From Marinobacter sp. THAF197a (lineage in GTDB: Bacteria; Pseudomonadota; Gammaproteobacteria; Pseudomonadales; Oleiphilaceae), in NCBI RefSeq assembly GCF_009363275.1, contig NZ_CP045324.1, positions 3,472,001 to 3,536,000 on the forward strand: a stretch of DNA of 64,000 bases, given 5' to 3'. This document shows, in pieces, positions 25,138 through 34,098 of the stretch (its first letter is position 1; each line of letters starts with the position of its first letter). The translations under genes and the position numbers were made by a program. The notes under the pieces were generated by a model. That model had not been told where the DNA came from. It was given only the letters and a program-made list of their open reading frames with translations, and did no database searches.

Positions 25138-26817
25138 ATGCTCACACAACTTATGGTCTCCAACTACGCCATCGCTGAACGGGTCGACCTGCATTTCAGC
25201 AAAGGCATGACGGCCCTGACCGGTGAAACCGGCGCTGGCAAATCCATTGTTCTGGATGCGCTCAGCCTGGCCATGGGCGGCCGAGCGGATGCCGGTGCCG
25301 TGCGCCACGGCGCAAAACGAGCCGATATCACCGCCAGCTTCGACATCTCACGTATTCCGATTGCCCGGCAATGGCTGGAAGAACACGAACTGGATGACAA
25401 AGACGACTGCATCCTGCGCCGGACCATCAACAAAGATGGTCGTTCAAAAGCGTTTATTAATGGCCAGCCCTGCCCACTCTCCCAGCTCAAGGAATTGGGC
25501 AGCCTGCTGATGGACATTCACAGCCAGCACCAACATCAGTCACTGCTGCAAAAAGACACCCACCGGAAACTGCTGGACGAATTCTCCGGCGCCGAAGACC
25601 TGGCAGAGCAAACCCGGGATGCCTGGAAAGCCTGGCATAGAACCAGCCAGAAACTGGAACAACGGCGCCAGAACGCCGACGAGGCAGAGGCAAAACTGCA
25701 ACTGCTCCGGTATCAGGTGGAGGAGCTGGACCGGCTCGCACTGGGCGACGGCGAACAGGAAACCCTTGAACAGGAACAAGCGCAGCTGAGCCAGGCCGAC
25801 GCGGTACTGCATAGCAGCCATCAGGCTGCCCTGCTGTGCACTGAGGACGAAACCAGTGCCGCCGACCTGGTGCGTCAGGCACTTCAGCAACTAGAGCAAC
25901 TCCCAGTGGATGTGCCGGCACTGGCTGACACCATCCAGATGCTGACCGAGGCACAGATCCAGATTTCAGAAGCCGGAGACAACCTTCGGCACTTTGTTGA
26001 AGACTACGAAGCAGACCCCGCACGGCTGGCCGAGGTCGAGGAACGCCTGAGCGCCATTTATCAGATGGCCCGAAAGCACCGCATCACACCGGAGGAATTG
26101 CCGGAGCTGCATCAACGCCTGTCGAACGAACTGGCAGAGCTGGACGGCGGAGAAGGCAGCCTCGAGCAACTAGAGGCAGAGCAGCAATCCCTGCGCAAAC
26201 GGTTTGATGAACTGGCCGGGCAACTAACGGCCAAACGGGAGCAGGCGGCGGCGGAACTGGATCAGCGAATTGCTCAGGAGCTTGCACAGCTGAGCATGCC
26301 GGCTGTCCAGTTCGTCACCAAACTGGGCCGCAACAGCAATGACGAACCAGCCCCCCATGGGATGGAAGATGTCGAGTTTCTGGTCAGCGCCAACCCGGGG
26401 CAACCCGCACGCCCACTGGCCAAGGTTGCCTCCGGGGGTGAACTGTCTCGGATCAGCCTCGCCATTCAGGTGGTTGTCGCCCAGACCTCTACTACCCCCA
26501 CCCTCGTATTTGACGAAGTGGACGTCGGTATTGGTGGCGGCACAGCCGAGGTGGTTGGGCGTTTGCTTCGGTCTCTGGGCAGCAACGGCCAGGTACTGTG
26601 TGTCACTCATTTGCCCCAGGTAGCAGCCCAGTGTCACCAGCACCTGTTCGTCAGCAAATTCACCGAACAGGACGCAACGTATTCACGCATTGAAACGCTG
26701 GATGACCAGGGAAGAATCAGCGAAGTGGCAAGAATGCTGGGCGGCGTAGACATGACAGAGCACACCATTGCCCACGCCCGGGAGATGTTCGTTAAGGGTC
26801 AGGCGACCCATCACTGA
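25138..26817 (+). CDS. recN: DNA repair protein RecN
   Basis: RecN is an SMC-like ATPase that acts on DNA ends in double-strand break repair. The 559-residue product has the N-terminal Walker A GETGAGKS (29-36) and a long coiled-coil centre (about 150-370). The C-terminal half carries the signature LAKVASGGELSRISLA, Walker B LVFDEVDVGIGG and the final VTHLPQVAAQ. A GGAGGT ribosome site precedes the ATG, and two LexA boxes lie upstream. A terminator follows. Confidence 0.98.
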   Translation: MLTQLMVSNYAIAERVDLHFSKGMTALTGETGAGKSIVLDALSLAMGGRADAGAVRHGAKRADITASFDISRIPIARQWLEEHELDDKDDCILRRTINKDGRSKAFINGQPCPLSQLKELGSLLMDIHSQHQHQSLLQKDTHRKLLDEFSGAEDLAEQTRDAWKAWHRTSQKLEQRRQNADEAEAKLQLLRYQVEELDRLALGDGEQETLEQEQAQLSQADAVLHSSHQAALLCTEDETSAADLVRQALQQLEQLPVDVPALADTIQMLTEAQIQISEAGDNLRHFVEDYEADPARLAEVEERLSAIYQMARKHRITPEELPELHQRLSNELAELDGGEGSLEQLEAEQQSLRKRFDELAGQLTAKREQAAAELDQRIAQELAQLSMPAVQFVTKLGRNSNDEPAPHGMEDVEFLVSANPGQPARPLAKVASGGELSRISLAIQVVVAQTSTTPTLVFDEVDVGIGGGTAEVVGRLLRSLGSNGQVLCVTHLPQVAAQCHQHLFVSKFTEQDATYSRIETLDDQGRISEVARMLGGVDMTEHTIAHAREMFVKGQATHH

Positions 26818-26844
26818 ATCCCCCTCTCGATTCGGAGAGCTGTT

Positions 26845-26873
26845 GGGGCCGGCGCTTGCTGGCCCCTTTTTTT
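26845..26873. terminator. recN terminator between convergent recN and fur
   Basis: GGGGCCGGC pairs with GCTGGCCCC (one G-T pair) around a GCTT loop and is followed by seven T residues on the plus strand. fur ends 3 nt further on. Confidence 0.85.
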
Positions 26874-26876
26874 GAC

Positions 26877-27296
26877 TTATTTCTTGGAAGAACCCAATGG
26901 CTTAACGTAGAGGATCAGGCTGTGATCAACAATCTCATAGCCGTGCTCCCTGGCGATCTTCTGCTGGCGCTCCTCGATGATCTCATCCACAAACTCGATC
27001 ACTTCTCCGGTTTGGGTACATACCATGTGGTCATGGTGATCATCGCCCGCCATTTCGAAGACGGCGTGGCCACCCTCAAAGTTATGGCGCAACACCAGGC
27101 CCGCGGCCTCGAACTGAGTCAGCACCCGGTAGACGGTTGCCAGCCCCACGTCATCCCCCTGATCCAGCAGCTTCTTGTAAACATCCTCGGCACTCAGATG
27201 GTGCTCTTCGGCGTTCTCCAGAATATTGAAGATTTTGACTCTCGGGAGAGTAACCTTCAAACCGACCTTTCGTAATTCGGCGTTTTCAGATGACAT
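26877..27296 (-). CDS. fur: Ferric uptake regulator Fur
   Basis: Fur represses iron-uptake genes when loaded with Fe2+. The 139-residue product has the winged-helix DNA-binding domain (LRKVGLKVTLPRVKI, then GLATVYRVL) and the metal-binding dimerisation domain with HHDH at 87-90. The second cysteine of the usual CxxC is replaced by Thr (C93-x-x-T96), as in several pseudomonads. The frame continues 4 codons up to a GTG, but the ATG at 27296 has the better ribosome site. It is divergent from bamE, a conserved arrangement. Confidence 0.96.
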   Translation of the reverse strand: MSSENAELRKVGLKVTLPRVKIFNILENAEEHHLSAEDVYKKLLDQGDDVGLATVYRVLTQFEAAGLVLRHNFEGGHAVFEMAGDDHHDHMVCTQTGEVIEFVDEIIEERQQKIAREHGYEIVDHSLILYVKPLGSSKK

Positions 27297-27311
27297 GTTA
27301 CTATTCACTCT

Positions 27312-27340
27312 TTGGTGTGCCTCACGGCTTCCGGTATGAT
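27312..27340 (+). promoter_or_regulatory. Candidate bamE promoter
   Basis: TTGGTG is followed after 17 nt by TATGAT, upstream of bamE and inside the divergent fur-bamE region. The -35 is only moderate. Confidence 0.4.
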
Positions 27341-27418
27341 GAAGCCGCCGTTCAACGGACTACCCGTTTCACACCTGCTTGATGCAGGCGATTTCAAGAT
27401 AGAGGATTTCCCCCGGCG

Positions 27419-27751
27419 ATGCAAAAGCTCACCGCTATCGTTCTTATTAGCATTTTATCCTTGTCCGGTTGCGTATTCCCTGGCGTTTACAAAATCAATG
27501 TGCAACAGGGGAATATCGTGACCGAAGACGACCTCAAGAGCCTCTCCCAAGGCATGGCCCGCAGTCAGGTTCATGCGGTTCTCGGGTCGCCGCTGATGCT
27601 CAATCCGGTGGACCCCTCGCGCGAGTACTACGTGTACACCTTCCAGCGCCGTGGCGGGGATATCCAGGAGCAGCGCATCATCGTCTATTACGAAGGTGAC
27701 GAGTTCAGCCATTACGACGCGCGACTGCTGGAAGAAACGCCTGCTTACTGA
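27419..27751 (+). CDS. bamE: Outer membrane assembly lipoprotein BamE (SmpA/OmlA)
   Basis: BamE is a small lipoprotein of the BAM complex that inserts beta-barrel proteins into the outer membrane. The 110-residue product has a lipoprotein signal peptide with the lipobox LSGC (Cys18), followed by the family core: VYKINVQQGN, then MARSQVHAVLGSPL and the YYVYTFQRRG strand. It is divergent from fur and convergent with rnfH, whose stop is 4 nt away. Gene order recN-fur-bamE-rnfH-ratA-smpB is the usual one. Confidence 0.95.
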   Translation: MQKLTAIVLISILSLSGCVFPGVYKINVQQGNIVTEDDLKSLSQGMARSQVHAVLGSPLMLNPVDPSREYYVYTFQRRGGDIQEQRIIVYYEGDEFSHYDARLLEETPAY

Positions 27752-27755
27752 TCGT

Positions 27756-28034
27756 TCAGGCTTTCTTTTTGGCCCGGTTCAGCCGGGCCTGCTTTGGATC
27801 TATCTTCAGCGGTCGGTATAGTTCAACCCGGTCTCCCTCGCGCAGCTCATGGCCCGCGGGGTCTTTAATGACTTTCCCAAACACGCCCATATCCGTTGCG
27901 TCCGGGTCAATTTCCGGGAAAATATCCGTTATTCCAGACAGCTTCACGGCCTCGATGGCGGTGGTTCCCTCAGGCACTTCAATCGCCACGATTTGCTGCT
28001 TGTCTGGCCGGGCATACGCTACCTCTACCTGCAT
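27756..28034 (-). CDS. rnfH: RnfH family ubiquitin-like protein
   Basis: RnfH (UPF0125) is a small beta-grasp protein of uncertain role that is nearly always encoded next to ratA. The 92-residue product starts MQVEVAYARPDKQ and contains the family run LSGITDIFPEIDPD, then VGVFGK-like DMGVFGKVIKD and DRVELYRPL. The open frame extends 14 codons upstream, but the ATG at 28034 overlaps the ratA stop (TGATG) and fits the family. The tail is lysine-rich. Confidence 0.9.
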   Translation of the reverse strand: MQVEVAYARPDKQQIVAIEVPEGTTAIEAVKLSGITDIFPEIDPDATDMGVFGKVIKDPAGHELREGDRVELYRPLKIDPKQARLNRAKKKA

Positions 28035-28480
28035 CAAACTACCCCTCCCCGATAAATCTGGTCTGCCCGACGGCAAAAAGCATCCACCATGGTGTTGGCA
28101 GCTTGGTTGAATACCGGGCCAAAGGTCATTCGGGACAAGGAGCCCGAAAATTCAAACTCCAGGGTCAGGATCACCTTACAGGCCTGCTCGTTGAGCGCCT
28201 TGAAGTGCCACCGACCCCGCAGATTTTTCAGCGGACCATCCACCAGGCTCATCTCGATCGCCTCGGGCATCAACAGCTGATTGCGCGTGGTCAGGCGGTG
28301 GCGCACACCGCCCTTGGCAATCTCCAGAGACGCCATGATCTCTGCATCCGTTTGCTCGTGCACCTCTGCCCCGGCGCACCAGGGCAGAAACTCGGGATAC
28401 CGTGCAATATCATTGACCAGATGGAACATGCGCTCTGCGGAGTGCATGACCAATGCGGTCTTATCAATCTGATGCGCCAT
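28034..28480 (-). CDS. ratA: RatA family ribosome-association protein (START/polyketide-cyclase fold)
   Basis: RatA belongs to the COQ10/START family; in E. coli it can bind 50S subunits, and homologues are linked to ubiquinone binding. The 148-residue product starts MAHQIDKTALVMHSAERMF and contains the family motif DIARYPEFLPWCAGAEV. The open frame extends 20 codons upstream of the chosen ATG. It is coupled to rnfH by a one-base overlap and is transcribed away from smpB, as in most relatives. Confidence 0.92.
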   Translation of the reverse strand: MAHQIDKTALVMHSAERMFHLVNDIARYPEFLPWCAGAEVHEQTDAEIMASLEIAKGGVRHRLTTRNQLLMPEAIEMSLVDGPLKNLRGRWHFKALNEQACKVILTLEFEFSGSLSRMTFGPVFNQAANTMVDAFCRRADQIYRGGVV

Positions 28481-28540
28481 GAAAACCGGGGTTCCTGCGT
28501 TTTTTGCAACAAAAGAGCCTGACTGGCCTGCGGAGGCCAA

Positions 28541-30136
28541 CTACACACTATGATAAAGGATATCGTCCCCGTTGGGGGCGTTTTCCGCCGGCTGGTTTTC
28601 TGCGCCCTGACCAGACGCGTCACCTTCTGGCTCCGCCCCCTCGCTTTGCGGGCTTGCGGGCACGCCGTTACCGTCATCGTTTGCTGTCGCAGGCATCGGG
28701 TCTTCCGGCGCGCCATCTTGTGTGCACCAGATGGCTGCGCTGCCGTTATCACACAGGTTTGACAATGAGAACACCGTGTATTGTATGCCAATCCAGGCCA
28801 CCAGAACCGGCAGAACAAGGCGCATGACCCAATACCAGATCTTGCGAATAGCCACCGGGGTGTTGCCAAGAATCCTTGCGGCATAGCGCCGGGTCAGGCA
28901 CCAACCGGCAAAGGTGGCAATCAGCAGGGCCACCAGCGGAATCAGGATGCCGCCCGTCGTCAGCTCCAGCCATCGGAACAGGGTGGCACCGGCAAACCGG
29001 TAGTCTGCCCAGAGATTGAAAGAGAATAGCGAACCCAGGCCGGCAGCCCACACGGCGACACCGGCAATAACCGCAGACCAACCCCTGGGTGCGCCAGTCC
29101 ACTCACGGAACCAGCCCACCACAGGCTCCAACAGCGATATGGCGGTCGCCCACACGATCATGAGTACCAGCAAGAACACCGCCGCGATGATCAACTGACT
29201 GTGGGGCAACTGGGCCAGCGTGACTGGAAGGGAGACAAACAACAGCCCGAAGCCACGCTCACCATCAAGACTGGCACCATCCAGCGCCACCGAGAACATC
29301 ATCAGCCCCGCCAGGATGGCCACCAGAGTGTCCATCAACACCACCGCCAGCAATGACCGCTTTAACCGGGTATGTGACGTGCTATAAGCGCCGAAGATCG
29401 CCCACACCCCCATCCCAAGGCCAAGGGTATAGAACGCGTGAAAAAAGGCCGCCTTGACGCTATTGAAGCCAACGTCGTCCGGCCGCAACGCCAGGATGTG
29501 TTCAATACCCGAATCCAGCCGCCCATGACTGGCCGACAAGCCAAATAACCCCAACATCAACAACAACGCCGCCGGCACCAGAAACCGCAGAGATCGCTCC
29601 AGCCCTTTTACCACGCCCTGAGCAGATACCCAGACCACGAGAACCATGAAGAACGCATGCCAGGCCATGAACTCCCGATGCCCACCCGGCCTGGACACCA
29701 GGTCCGTCAGGATACCGGTGGCCGCCTCGGGCGTCGCTGCCCTGAAACTGTCTGCTGCCCCAAAGAAGACATAGGCCAGCACGATGCCACCGAACACCGC
29801 GGTGAATGACAACACCAGGAATGCGGCAAGCACACTCAACGGGCCCGCCAGGCGCCACAGCGGCGAACAGCCTGCGTCTTTCACCATGCCGTCCATCGCC
29901 AGTACAATGCCATGGCGTGAGTGCCGCCCAAGCACCGCCTCAGTCACCATCAGCGGTAGGGTTACCAGCAGCAGGCAGGCGAGATACAGAAAGATGAACA
30001 ACCCGCCACCGTGAATACTGGCAAGGTATGGAAACTGCCACAGATTGGCCAGGCCCACGGTTGCGCCCACCGAGGCCCAGAAAAACGTGGATTTTCGGGT
30101 AAATGACCCGATGGACGTGTGATACTTGCTCGCCAT
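28541..30136 (-). CDS. Sodium-dependent transporter (NSS/SNF family)
   Basis: Members of this family use the sodium gradient to take up amino acids or related solutes. The 531-residue protein has about 11-12 transmembrane helices. The first carries the family signature VGLANLWQFPYLASIHGGG, with the unwound substrate- and sodium-binding segment of LeuT-like carriers. A hydrophilic C-terminal tail (about 470-531) rich in G, E, N and A follows, which is long for the family. The substrate cannot be predicted. It sits between ratA and the divergent smpB, probably as a single-gene unit. Confidence 0.9.
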   Translation of the reverse strand: MASKYHTSIGSFTRKSTFFWASVGATVGLANLWQFPYLASIHGGGLFIFLYLACLLLVTLPLMVTEAVLGRHSRHGIVLAMDGMVKDAGCSPLWRLAGPLSVLAAFLVLSFTAVFGGIVLAYVFFGAADSFRAATPEAATGILTDLVSRPGGHREFMAWHAFFMVLVVWVSAQGVVKGLERSLRFLVPAALLLMLGLFGLSASHGRLDSGIEHILALRPDDVGFNSVKAAFFHAFYTLGLGMGVWAIFGAYSTSHTRLKRSLLAVVLMDTLVAILAGLMMFSVALDGASLDGERGFGLLFVSLPVTLAQLPHSQLIIAAVFLLVLMIVWATAISLLEPVVGWFREWTGAPRGWSAVIAGVAVWAAGLGSLFSFNLWADYRFAGATLFRWLELTTGGILIPLVALLIATFAGWCLTRRYAARILGNTPVAIRKIWYWVMRLVLPVLVAWIGIQYTVFSLSNLCDNGSAAIWCTQDGAPEDPMPATANDDGNGVPASPQSEGAEPEGDASGQGAENQPAENAPNGDDILYHSV

Positions 30137-30317
30137 GGCGATCCCTGACAGTCAAATGCGCCCCATTGTAGCCGAAGGCGGCATCCCGGAACGACTGGAT
30201 CTACAAGCCCGGCGGTGAAATCGTGACCCGTCTGGCAGTCCTGGGCTACAATGCCCGATTTACCGGCCAACAGTCACCCGGCCGGCACACACATTCTTCC
30301 GATCCCGGACAGGATTC

Positions 30318-30800
30318 ATGAGCAAGAAGAAAGCAAACGGACCAACCAGCAATACCATTGCCCTGAACAAAAAGGCAAAGCACGAATATCACATTGAAGA
30401 GCGCTTTGAAGCCGGCCTTGCCCTGCTGGGCTGGGAAGTGAAATCACTGCGAGCCGGCAAGGCCCAACTGGTGGACGCCTACGTACTTCTGAAAAATGGC
30501 GAAGCCTGGTTGTTGGGCGCTCATATCACGCCGCTCAACACCGCATCCACCCATGTCATCGCCGACCCGACCCGTACCCGCAAATTGCTGCTGCACGCAA
30601 AGGAAATTGCCAAGATCATCGGCCAGGTCAACCAGGCCGGGCATACCTGTATTCCACTCGCCCTGTACTGGAAAGGCAATAAAGTGAAATGCGAGATTGC
30701 CCTGGTGAAAGGCAAGAAGCTGTTCGACAAGCGTGCCACCGAAAAAGAGCGTGACTGGAATCGCCAGAAACAGAGAATCATGCGCGAGGCCAATACCTGA
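30318..30800 (+). CDS. smpB: SsrA-binding protein SmpB
   Basis: SmpB binds tmRNA and brings it to stalled ribosomes for trans-translation. The 160-residue product has the OB-fold core with IALNKKAKHEYHIEERFEAG, the conserved LLGWEVKSLRAGK and the basic C-terminal tail KRATEKERDWNRQKQRIMRE. The partner RNA gene ssrA lies 1.6 kb downstream on the same strand. Confidence 0.98.
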   Translation: MSKKKANGPTSNTIALNKKAKHEYHIEERFEAGLALLGWEVKSLRAGKAQLVDAYVLLKNGEAWLLGAHITPLNTASTHVIADPTRTRKLLLHAKEIAKIIGQVNQAGHTCIPLALYWKGNKVKCEIALVKGKKLFDKRATEKERDWNRQKQRIMREANT

Positions 30801-30938
30801 GCCTCGCTGGCACTGTCGCTTTTACCGCCTCTTTCCCGGCCTCGGAATCCCTCCTATACTCAGGTGTTCACACCTGCTCCGATCCCACAGGCAGTACCTG
30901 GAGCCCCTGTTAGTTGGCAAACAGCAAAGGGAGGGCTT

Positions 30939-32357
30939 ATGTCATCTGAACGGACTGCAATGACGTCAGTCGACCGATCCTGGCTGCGTATGGACACCCC
31001 GGAGAATCCCATGATGATCTCCGCGGTGCTGATGTTTGAGCAACCGATTCCGATCAAACGGCTAAAACGCACACTCGAAGAACGATTTCTGAGATTCAGG
31101 CGCTTTCGCCAACGGGTGATTGAGAAGGGCGACAAATGCTACTGGGAAGACGATCCCAACTTTGATCTCGACAACCACCTGCACCGCATTGCACTGCCAG
31201 GACAAGCCAGCAAGAAGGAGTTGCAGGAACTGGCCAGCGACTTCAACAGCACGGCACTCGACTTTCGCCGACCACTCTGGCAAATCCACTACATCGATAA
31301 CTTCAACGGCGGCTGCGCCCTGCTGATCCGCATTCACCACTGCATTGCCGATGGCATTTCACTGGTTCGGGTTCTGCTATCGCTCACCGACCGGACACCA
31401 GAACCCAAACTGGAACGCATCGCCAAGAAGGTCGCCATTCCCAAACCCCAGGGCAACGCTGCCACCCGGTTTTTGCACCGTTTGGTGAACAGCAGCCAGG
31501 CCGGCTGGCAACAGGCGCAACTGTTCCTGGATTCCGTTCGGCAAGAGCCCAATTACCCCCTGAAACTGGCGCGGACCGCCGGCGGCATCGCCATGGACCT
31601 GGCGAAACTCGGGCTGGCCCCGTTTGAGCCGAAAACCAGCCTGAAGAGCCAGTTGGTAGGCCGCAAGAAAGTGGCCTGGGCGGAGCCCCTGGCCCTGGAT
31701 GACGTAAAACACTGCGCCAGGACCCTGGGTGGAACGGTCAACGACGTATTGCTGTGCGCGGCTACAGGCGCACTGAGCCGGCACTTTACCGAACACAAGC
31801 AAACCATACCCGATTGCGGTATTCGCGTTGCAGTGCCGTTCAACCTTCGGCCCCTGGACCAACCCATTGAATCATTGGGCAACCAGTTTGGCCTGGTTCT
31901 GGTATGCCTGCCCGTGGAAGTCCATGACCCGTTGATGTGCTTCCGCCAGGTGCAGGAAAACATGAATAGGCTCAAACAGTCCTACCAGGCTCAGGTAACC
32001 TACAGCCTGTTGGACCTGTTTGGCCGGGGCCCGGATATTCTTGAGCGCCGGGCCCTGGACCTGCTCAGCAATAAGGCCTCTGCAGTACTGACCAACGTGC
32101 CCGGCCCGAGGCATCCGGTTTACCTGGCCGGCAGCAAACTGGTGCAACCCATGTTCTGGGTGCCCCAGAGCGGCAACATCGGCATTGGCATGAGCATTTT
32201 CAGTTACGCCGACACCGTGCAGTTCGGCATCACCGTCGACAAGGGCATACAAGCCGACCCGCAAGCAGTGATGAACTACTTCCGGGACAGCTTCCAGCAC
32301 CTGTACGACGCGGCCATGTCTCACGCCCATGGCCTGCACATTGCACAGGCCTCGTGA
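30939..32357 (+). CDS. Wax ester synthase/diacylglycerol acyltransferase-family protein
   Basis: The WS/DGAT family transfers acyl groups from acyl-CoA to fatty alcohols or diacylglycerol, making storage wax esters or triacylglycerols. The 472-residue product has the catalytic motif HHCIADG (133-139, HHxxxDG) and the second family motif VNDVLLCAATGALSRH. The C-terminal LTNVPGPRHPVYLAG is typical. An ATG at 30939 with GGGAGGG upstream is preferred; the frame is open 25 codons further. Marinobacter species carry several such enzymes. Whether this copy makes wax esters or triacylglycerol is not visible. Confidence 0.93.
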   Translation: MSSERTAMTSVDRSWLRMDTPENPMMISAVLMFEQPIPIKRLKRTLEERFLRFRRFRQRVIEKGDKCYWEDDPNFDLDNHLHRIALPGQASKKELQELASDFNSTALDFRRPLWQIHYIDNFNGGCALLIRIHHCIADGISLVRVLLSLTDRTPEPKLERIAKKVAIPKPQGNAATRFLHRLVNSSQAGWQQAQLFLDSVRQEPNYPLKLARTAGGIAMDLAKLGLAPFEPKTSLKSQLVGRKKVAWAEPLALDDVKHCARTLGGTVNDVLLCAATGALSRHFTEHKQTIPDCGIRVAVPFNLRPLDQPIESLGNQFGLVLVCLPVEVHDPLMCFRQVQENMNRLKQSYQAQVTYSLLDLFGRGPDILERRALDLLSNKASAVLTNVPGPRHPVYLAGSKLVQPMFWVPQSGNIGIGMSIFSYADTVQFGITVDKGIQADPQAVMNYFRDSFQHLYDAAMSHAHGLHIAQAS

Positions 32358-32389
32358 ACAGGATAAGTACAAATAGTGACAAACAAGCC

Positions 32390-32419
32390 TTGAAGTCCGG
32401 CAAACCGGACACATATACT
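32390..32419 (+). promoter_or_regulatory. ssrA promoter
   Basis: TTGAAG is followed after 18 nt by TATACT, nine bases before the first G of the tmRNA. Both boxes are close to consensus, as expected for a highly expressed stable RNA. Confidence 0.75.
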
Positions 32420-32427
32420 GATCATAA

Positions 32428-32792
32428 GGGGACGACATGGCTTCGACGCTGGTGGCGAACCCTTGGGTGCATGTCGAGATGGCAGCCAATCTCGTTAATC
32501 CAAAGCTGCAACGCAATAGTCGCAAACGACGAAAACTACGCACTAGCAGCGTAAGCTGCTAGTCGTCCTGACCGGGTCGCCCGTAGCCCGGAAGCAACAT
32601 CTCAGGACGTCATCGCTTACGGGATGCTCCTTTATCCAGAGCTCACTGGCTAAAGGCTAAGATTTAAAGAGCTCGCCTCTCGCACCCTGGCCTTCGGGTC
32701 GCAAGAGGTTAAATTAATAGAAGGACACTAAACATGTAGATCTCAAGGCCTAGTGCTGGCGGACGCGGGTTCAATTCCCGCCGTCTCCACCA
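32428..32792 (+). ncRNA. ssrA: Transfer-messenger RNA (tmRNA)
   Basis: This 365-nt RNA rescues stalled ribosomes by acting as tRNA-Ala and as a short mRNA. The 5' end GGGGACG pairs with CGTCTCC at the 3' end, followed by an encoded ACCA. The T arm GGGTTCAATTCCC is present. The tag frame (from 32521) encodes ANDENYALAA and a TAA stop, the classic proteolysis tag. The last 27 nt are part of the 48-bp repeat that marks an integration site, so the 3' end was probably donated by the island. Confidence 0.98.
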
Positions 32793-32813
32793 ACTTCCAA
32801 GAGAAAAGCCCCT
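32766..32813 (+). repeat. attL: left 48-bp direct repeat at the ssrA 3' end
   Basis: Forty-eight bases beginning CGGGTTCAATTCCCGCCGTC are identical to 41659-41706. The repeat covers the last 27 nt of ssrA and 21 nt of its terminator. tRNA and tmRNA 3' ends are standard targets for tyrosine integrases. Confidence 0.9.
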
Positions 32814-32832
32814 AAAATCAGGGGCTTTTTTC
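32804..32832 (+). terminator. ssrA terminator
   Basis: AAGCCCCT pairs with AGGGGCTT around a short loop and is followed by T6. A near-copy with a different loop lies at 41697-41725 beyond the right repeat. Confidence 0.88.
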
Positions 32833-32860
32833 GTTTCTGCAGCCAGACAATTACACCCAA

Positions 32861-32879
32861 GCGTCAACCAGGTGTCGAC
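32861..32879 (+). repeat. Degenerate arm-type repeat pair, left end of island
   Basis: GCGTCAAC and GTGTCGAC lie 11 bp apart, 48 nt right of attL. They match, with one change each, the GTGTC(A/C)AC units near the right end. The 11-bp period fits binding of integrase arms on one face of DNA. Confidence 0.4.
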
Positions 32880-32954
32880 GACAAAGACAAAGCAGCTTGC
32901 CTCAGAGCTCCCAACCGCTACCTTCTAAGTAATGTAATTAACAATGAGAAGATC

Positions 32955-33395
32955 ATGGCTCGACGTATCCCAAAATTCATAATGGGGATTTGGTTCATCT
33001 ATGGCGCAGGAATAGCCAACGGCGGCGTTACCATTACGATAACCCAAACTCCGCCCGAGCCTATCAGCTTCGCTTCTGCCGTAGACTCCTGTAACGATAG
33101 CTGGAACAGAATAACTAAGGGAGACAAAGATCTTGAGGGCGTGTTCATATCTAGATTCGGTTCGAAGAATGCCTATCTTAGAAGATGCTCAGAGGATTTA
33201 GTCGAGGCTGATCAGCAGAAATTGCGATTTCCGGTAAAAGAAGTTTATTGCGAACTAGAGGCTTACCAGAAAACCATCGAAGCCTACTATGACCAACTTG
33301 AGGGACATTCTATCGATTGGAAGAAGTTCCGACTCCTAACAGTTACGTACTCCAGCTCCGGCGATTGCATGAATAAAAGAATTCCAAATTCATGA
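32955..33395 (+). CDS. Hypothetical secreted protein
   Basis: This gene is not recognised. The 146-residue product has an N-terminal hydrophobic segment (about 8-23, FIMGIWFIYGAGIANG) after two arginines, which looks like a cleavable signal peptide, so it is probably periplasmic. The rest contains four cysteines (SCNDSW, RRCSED, VYCELE, DCMN) that could form two disulfides. It is the first gene inside the island, alone on the plus strand with no obvious partner. The A+T-rich codon use differs from the neighbouring core genes. Confidence 0.6.
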   Translation: MARRIPKFIMGIWFIYGAGIANGGVTITITQTPPEPISFASAVDSCNDSWNRITKGDKDLEGVFISRFGSKNAYLRRCSEDLVEADQQKLRFPVKEVYCELEAYQKTIEAYYDQLEGHSIDWKKFRLLTVTYSSSGDCMNKRIPNS

Positions 33396-33656
33396 TCATG
33401 TACAGAGCCGCTTGGAGTCGCGGAGCAAATTCAAGAGCTTTCTCTAAGTGACCCGAGGCCAAATGGACGTGTAACGCTTGCGCGCCCTTCCGTGAGACCT
33501 GTCCGTTGCGCAAAGCGCTCCTGCGTAATAACCGGCGTTGCTAACAAGATGATCTGTTTTTGCTCGTCCACTGTTTTGCACTCTGCTACACTGGATTGCA
33601 CATATTCACTCAGTAACCCTGACTGAGTACATATTACTTGCTCTATCGGAGTGAGT

Positions 33657-33947
33657 ATGTTTTACTATTTTAAGTTAACTATGATCAGAGAACGGATAAT
33701 AGAAATCTTCGATGTGCTCGACTTGACCTCTAAGCGGATGGAAGAGCTGACAGGGATCGACCGGTACAAGTGGGGCAATATCAGAGGAAGAAAACAGAAG
33801 GTGAACGAGGACTACCTGGAAGCACTAAACCAGGCGTTTCCTCAGTTTTCATATTGGATAATGACAGGACAAACGATTCCGGAAGCTGGCCAAATCAGCC
33901 CGGAAATGGAGAAGGCCCGATCAGAAAACAGCCTGAAAATAGGATAG
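33657..33947 (+). CDS. Phage-type helix-turn-helix regulator
   Basis: The 96-residue product contains an N-terminal helix-turn-helix (IIEIFDVLDLTSKRMEELTG, then DRYKWGNIRGRKQKV), where the recognition helix would be around DRYKWGNIR. The segment SYWIMTGQTIPEAGQISPE is typical of small Cro/CI-like proteins of prophages. The ATG at 33657 is chosen because CGGAG lies 5 nt upstream; a GTG two codons earlier is possible. A 7-bp inverted repeat, ACTCAGT...ACTGAGT, lies about 40 nt upstream and could be its own operator. Confidence 0.7.
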   Translation: MFYYFKLTMIRERIIEIFDVLDLTSKRMEELTGIDRYKWGNIRGRKQKVNEDYLEALNQAFPQFSYWIMTGQTIPEAGQISPEMEKARSENSLKIG

Positions 33948-34098
33948 GTTTCTGCCTGGCAGCACGTATCGCCCAGGCTTGGTATGGAGACCGACGAGGG
34001 GAACCACAAGAATAAAAGGGCTGGCCGTCGTAGTGTGTGGTGGCGGTTTCAGACAGAGCAAAAACACGGACACCCGTTTAGATAGACCGGAAACTATT

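Noticed and set aside
33979..34098. N-terminal extension of the GAF-like membrane protein from a TTG
   Set aside because: No ribosome site lies upstream and the 40 added residues look random; the GTG at 34099 is preferred.
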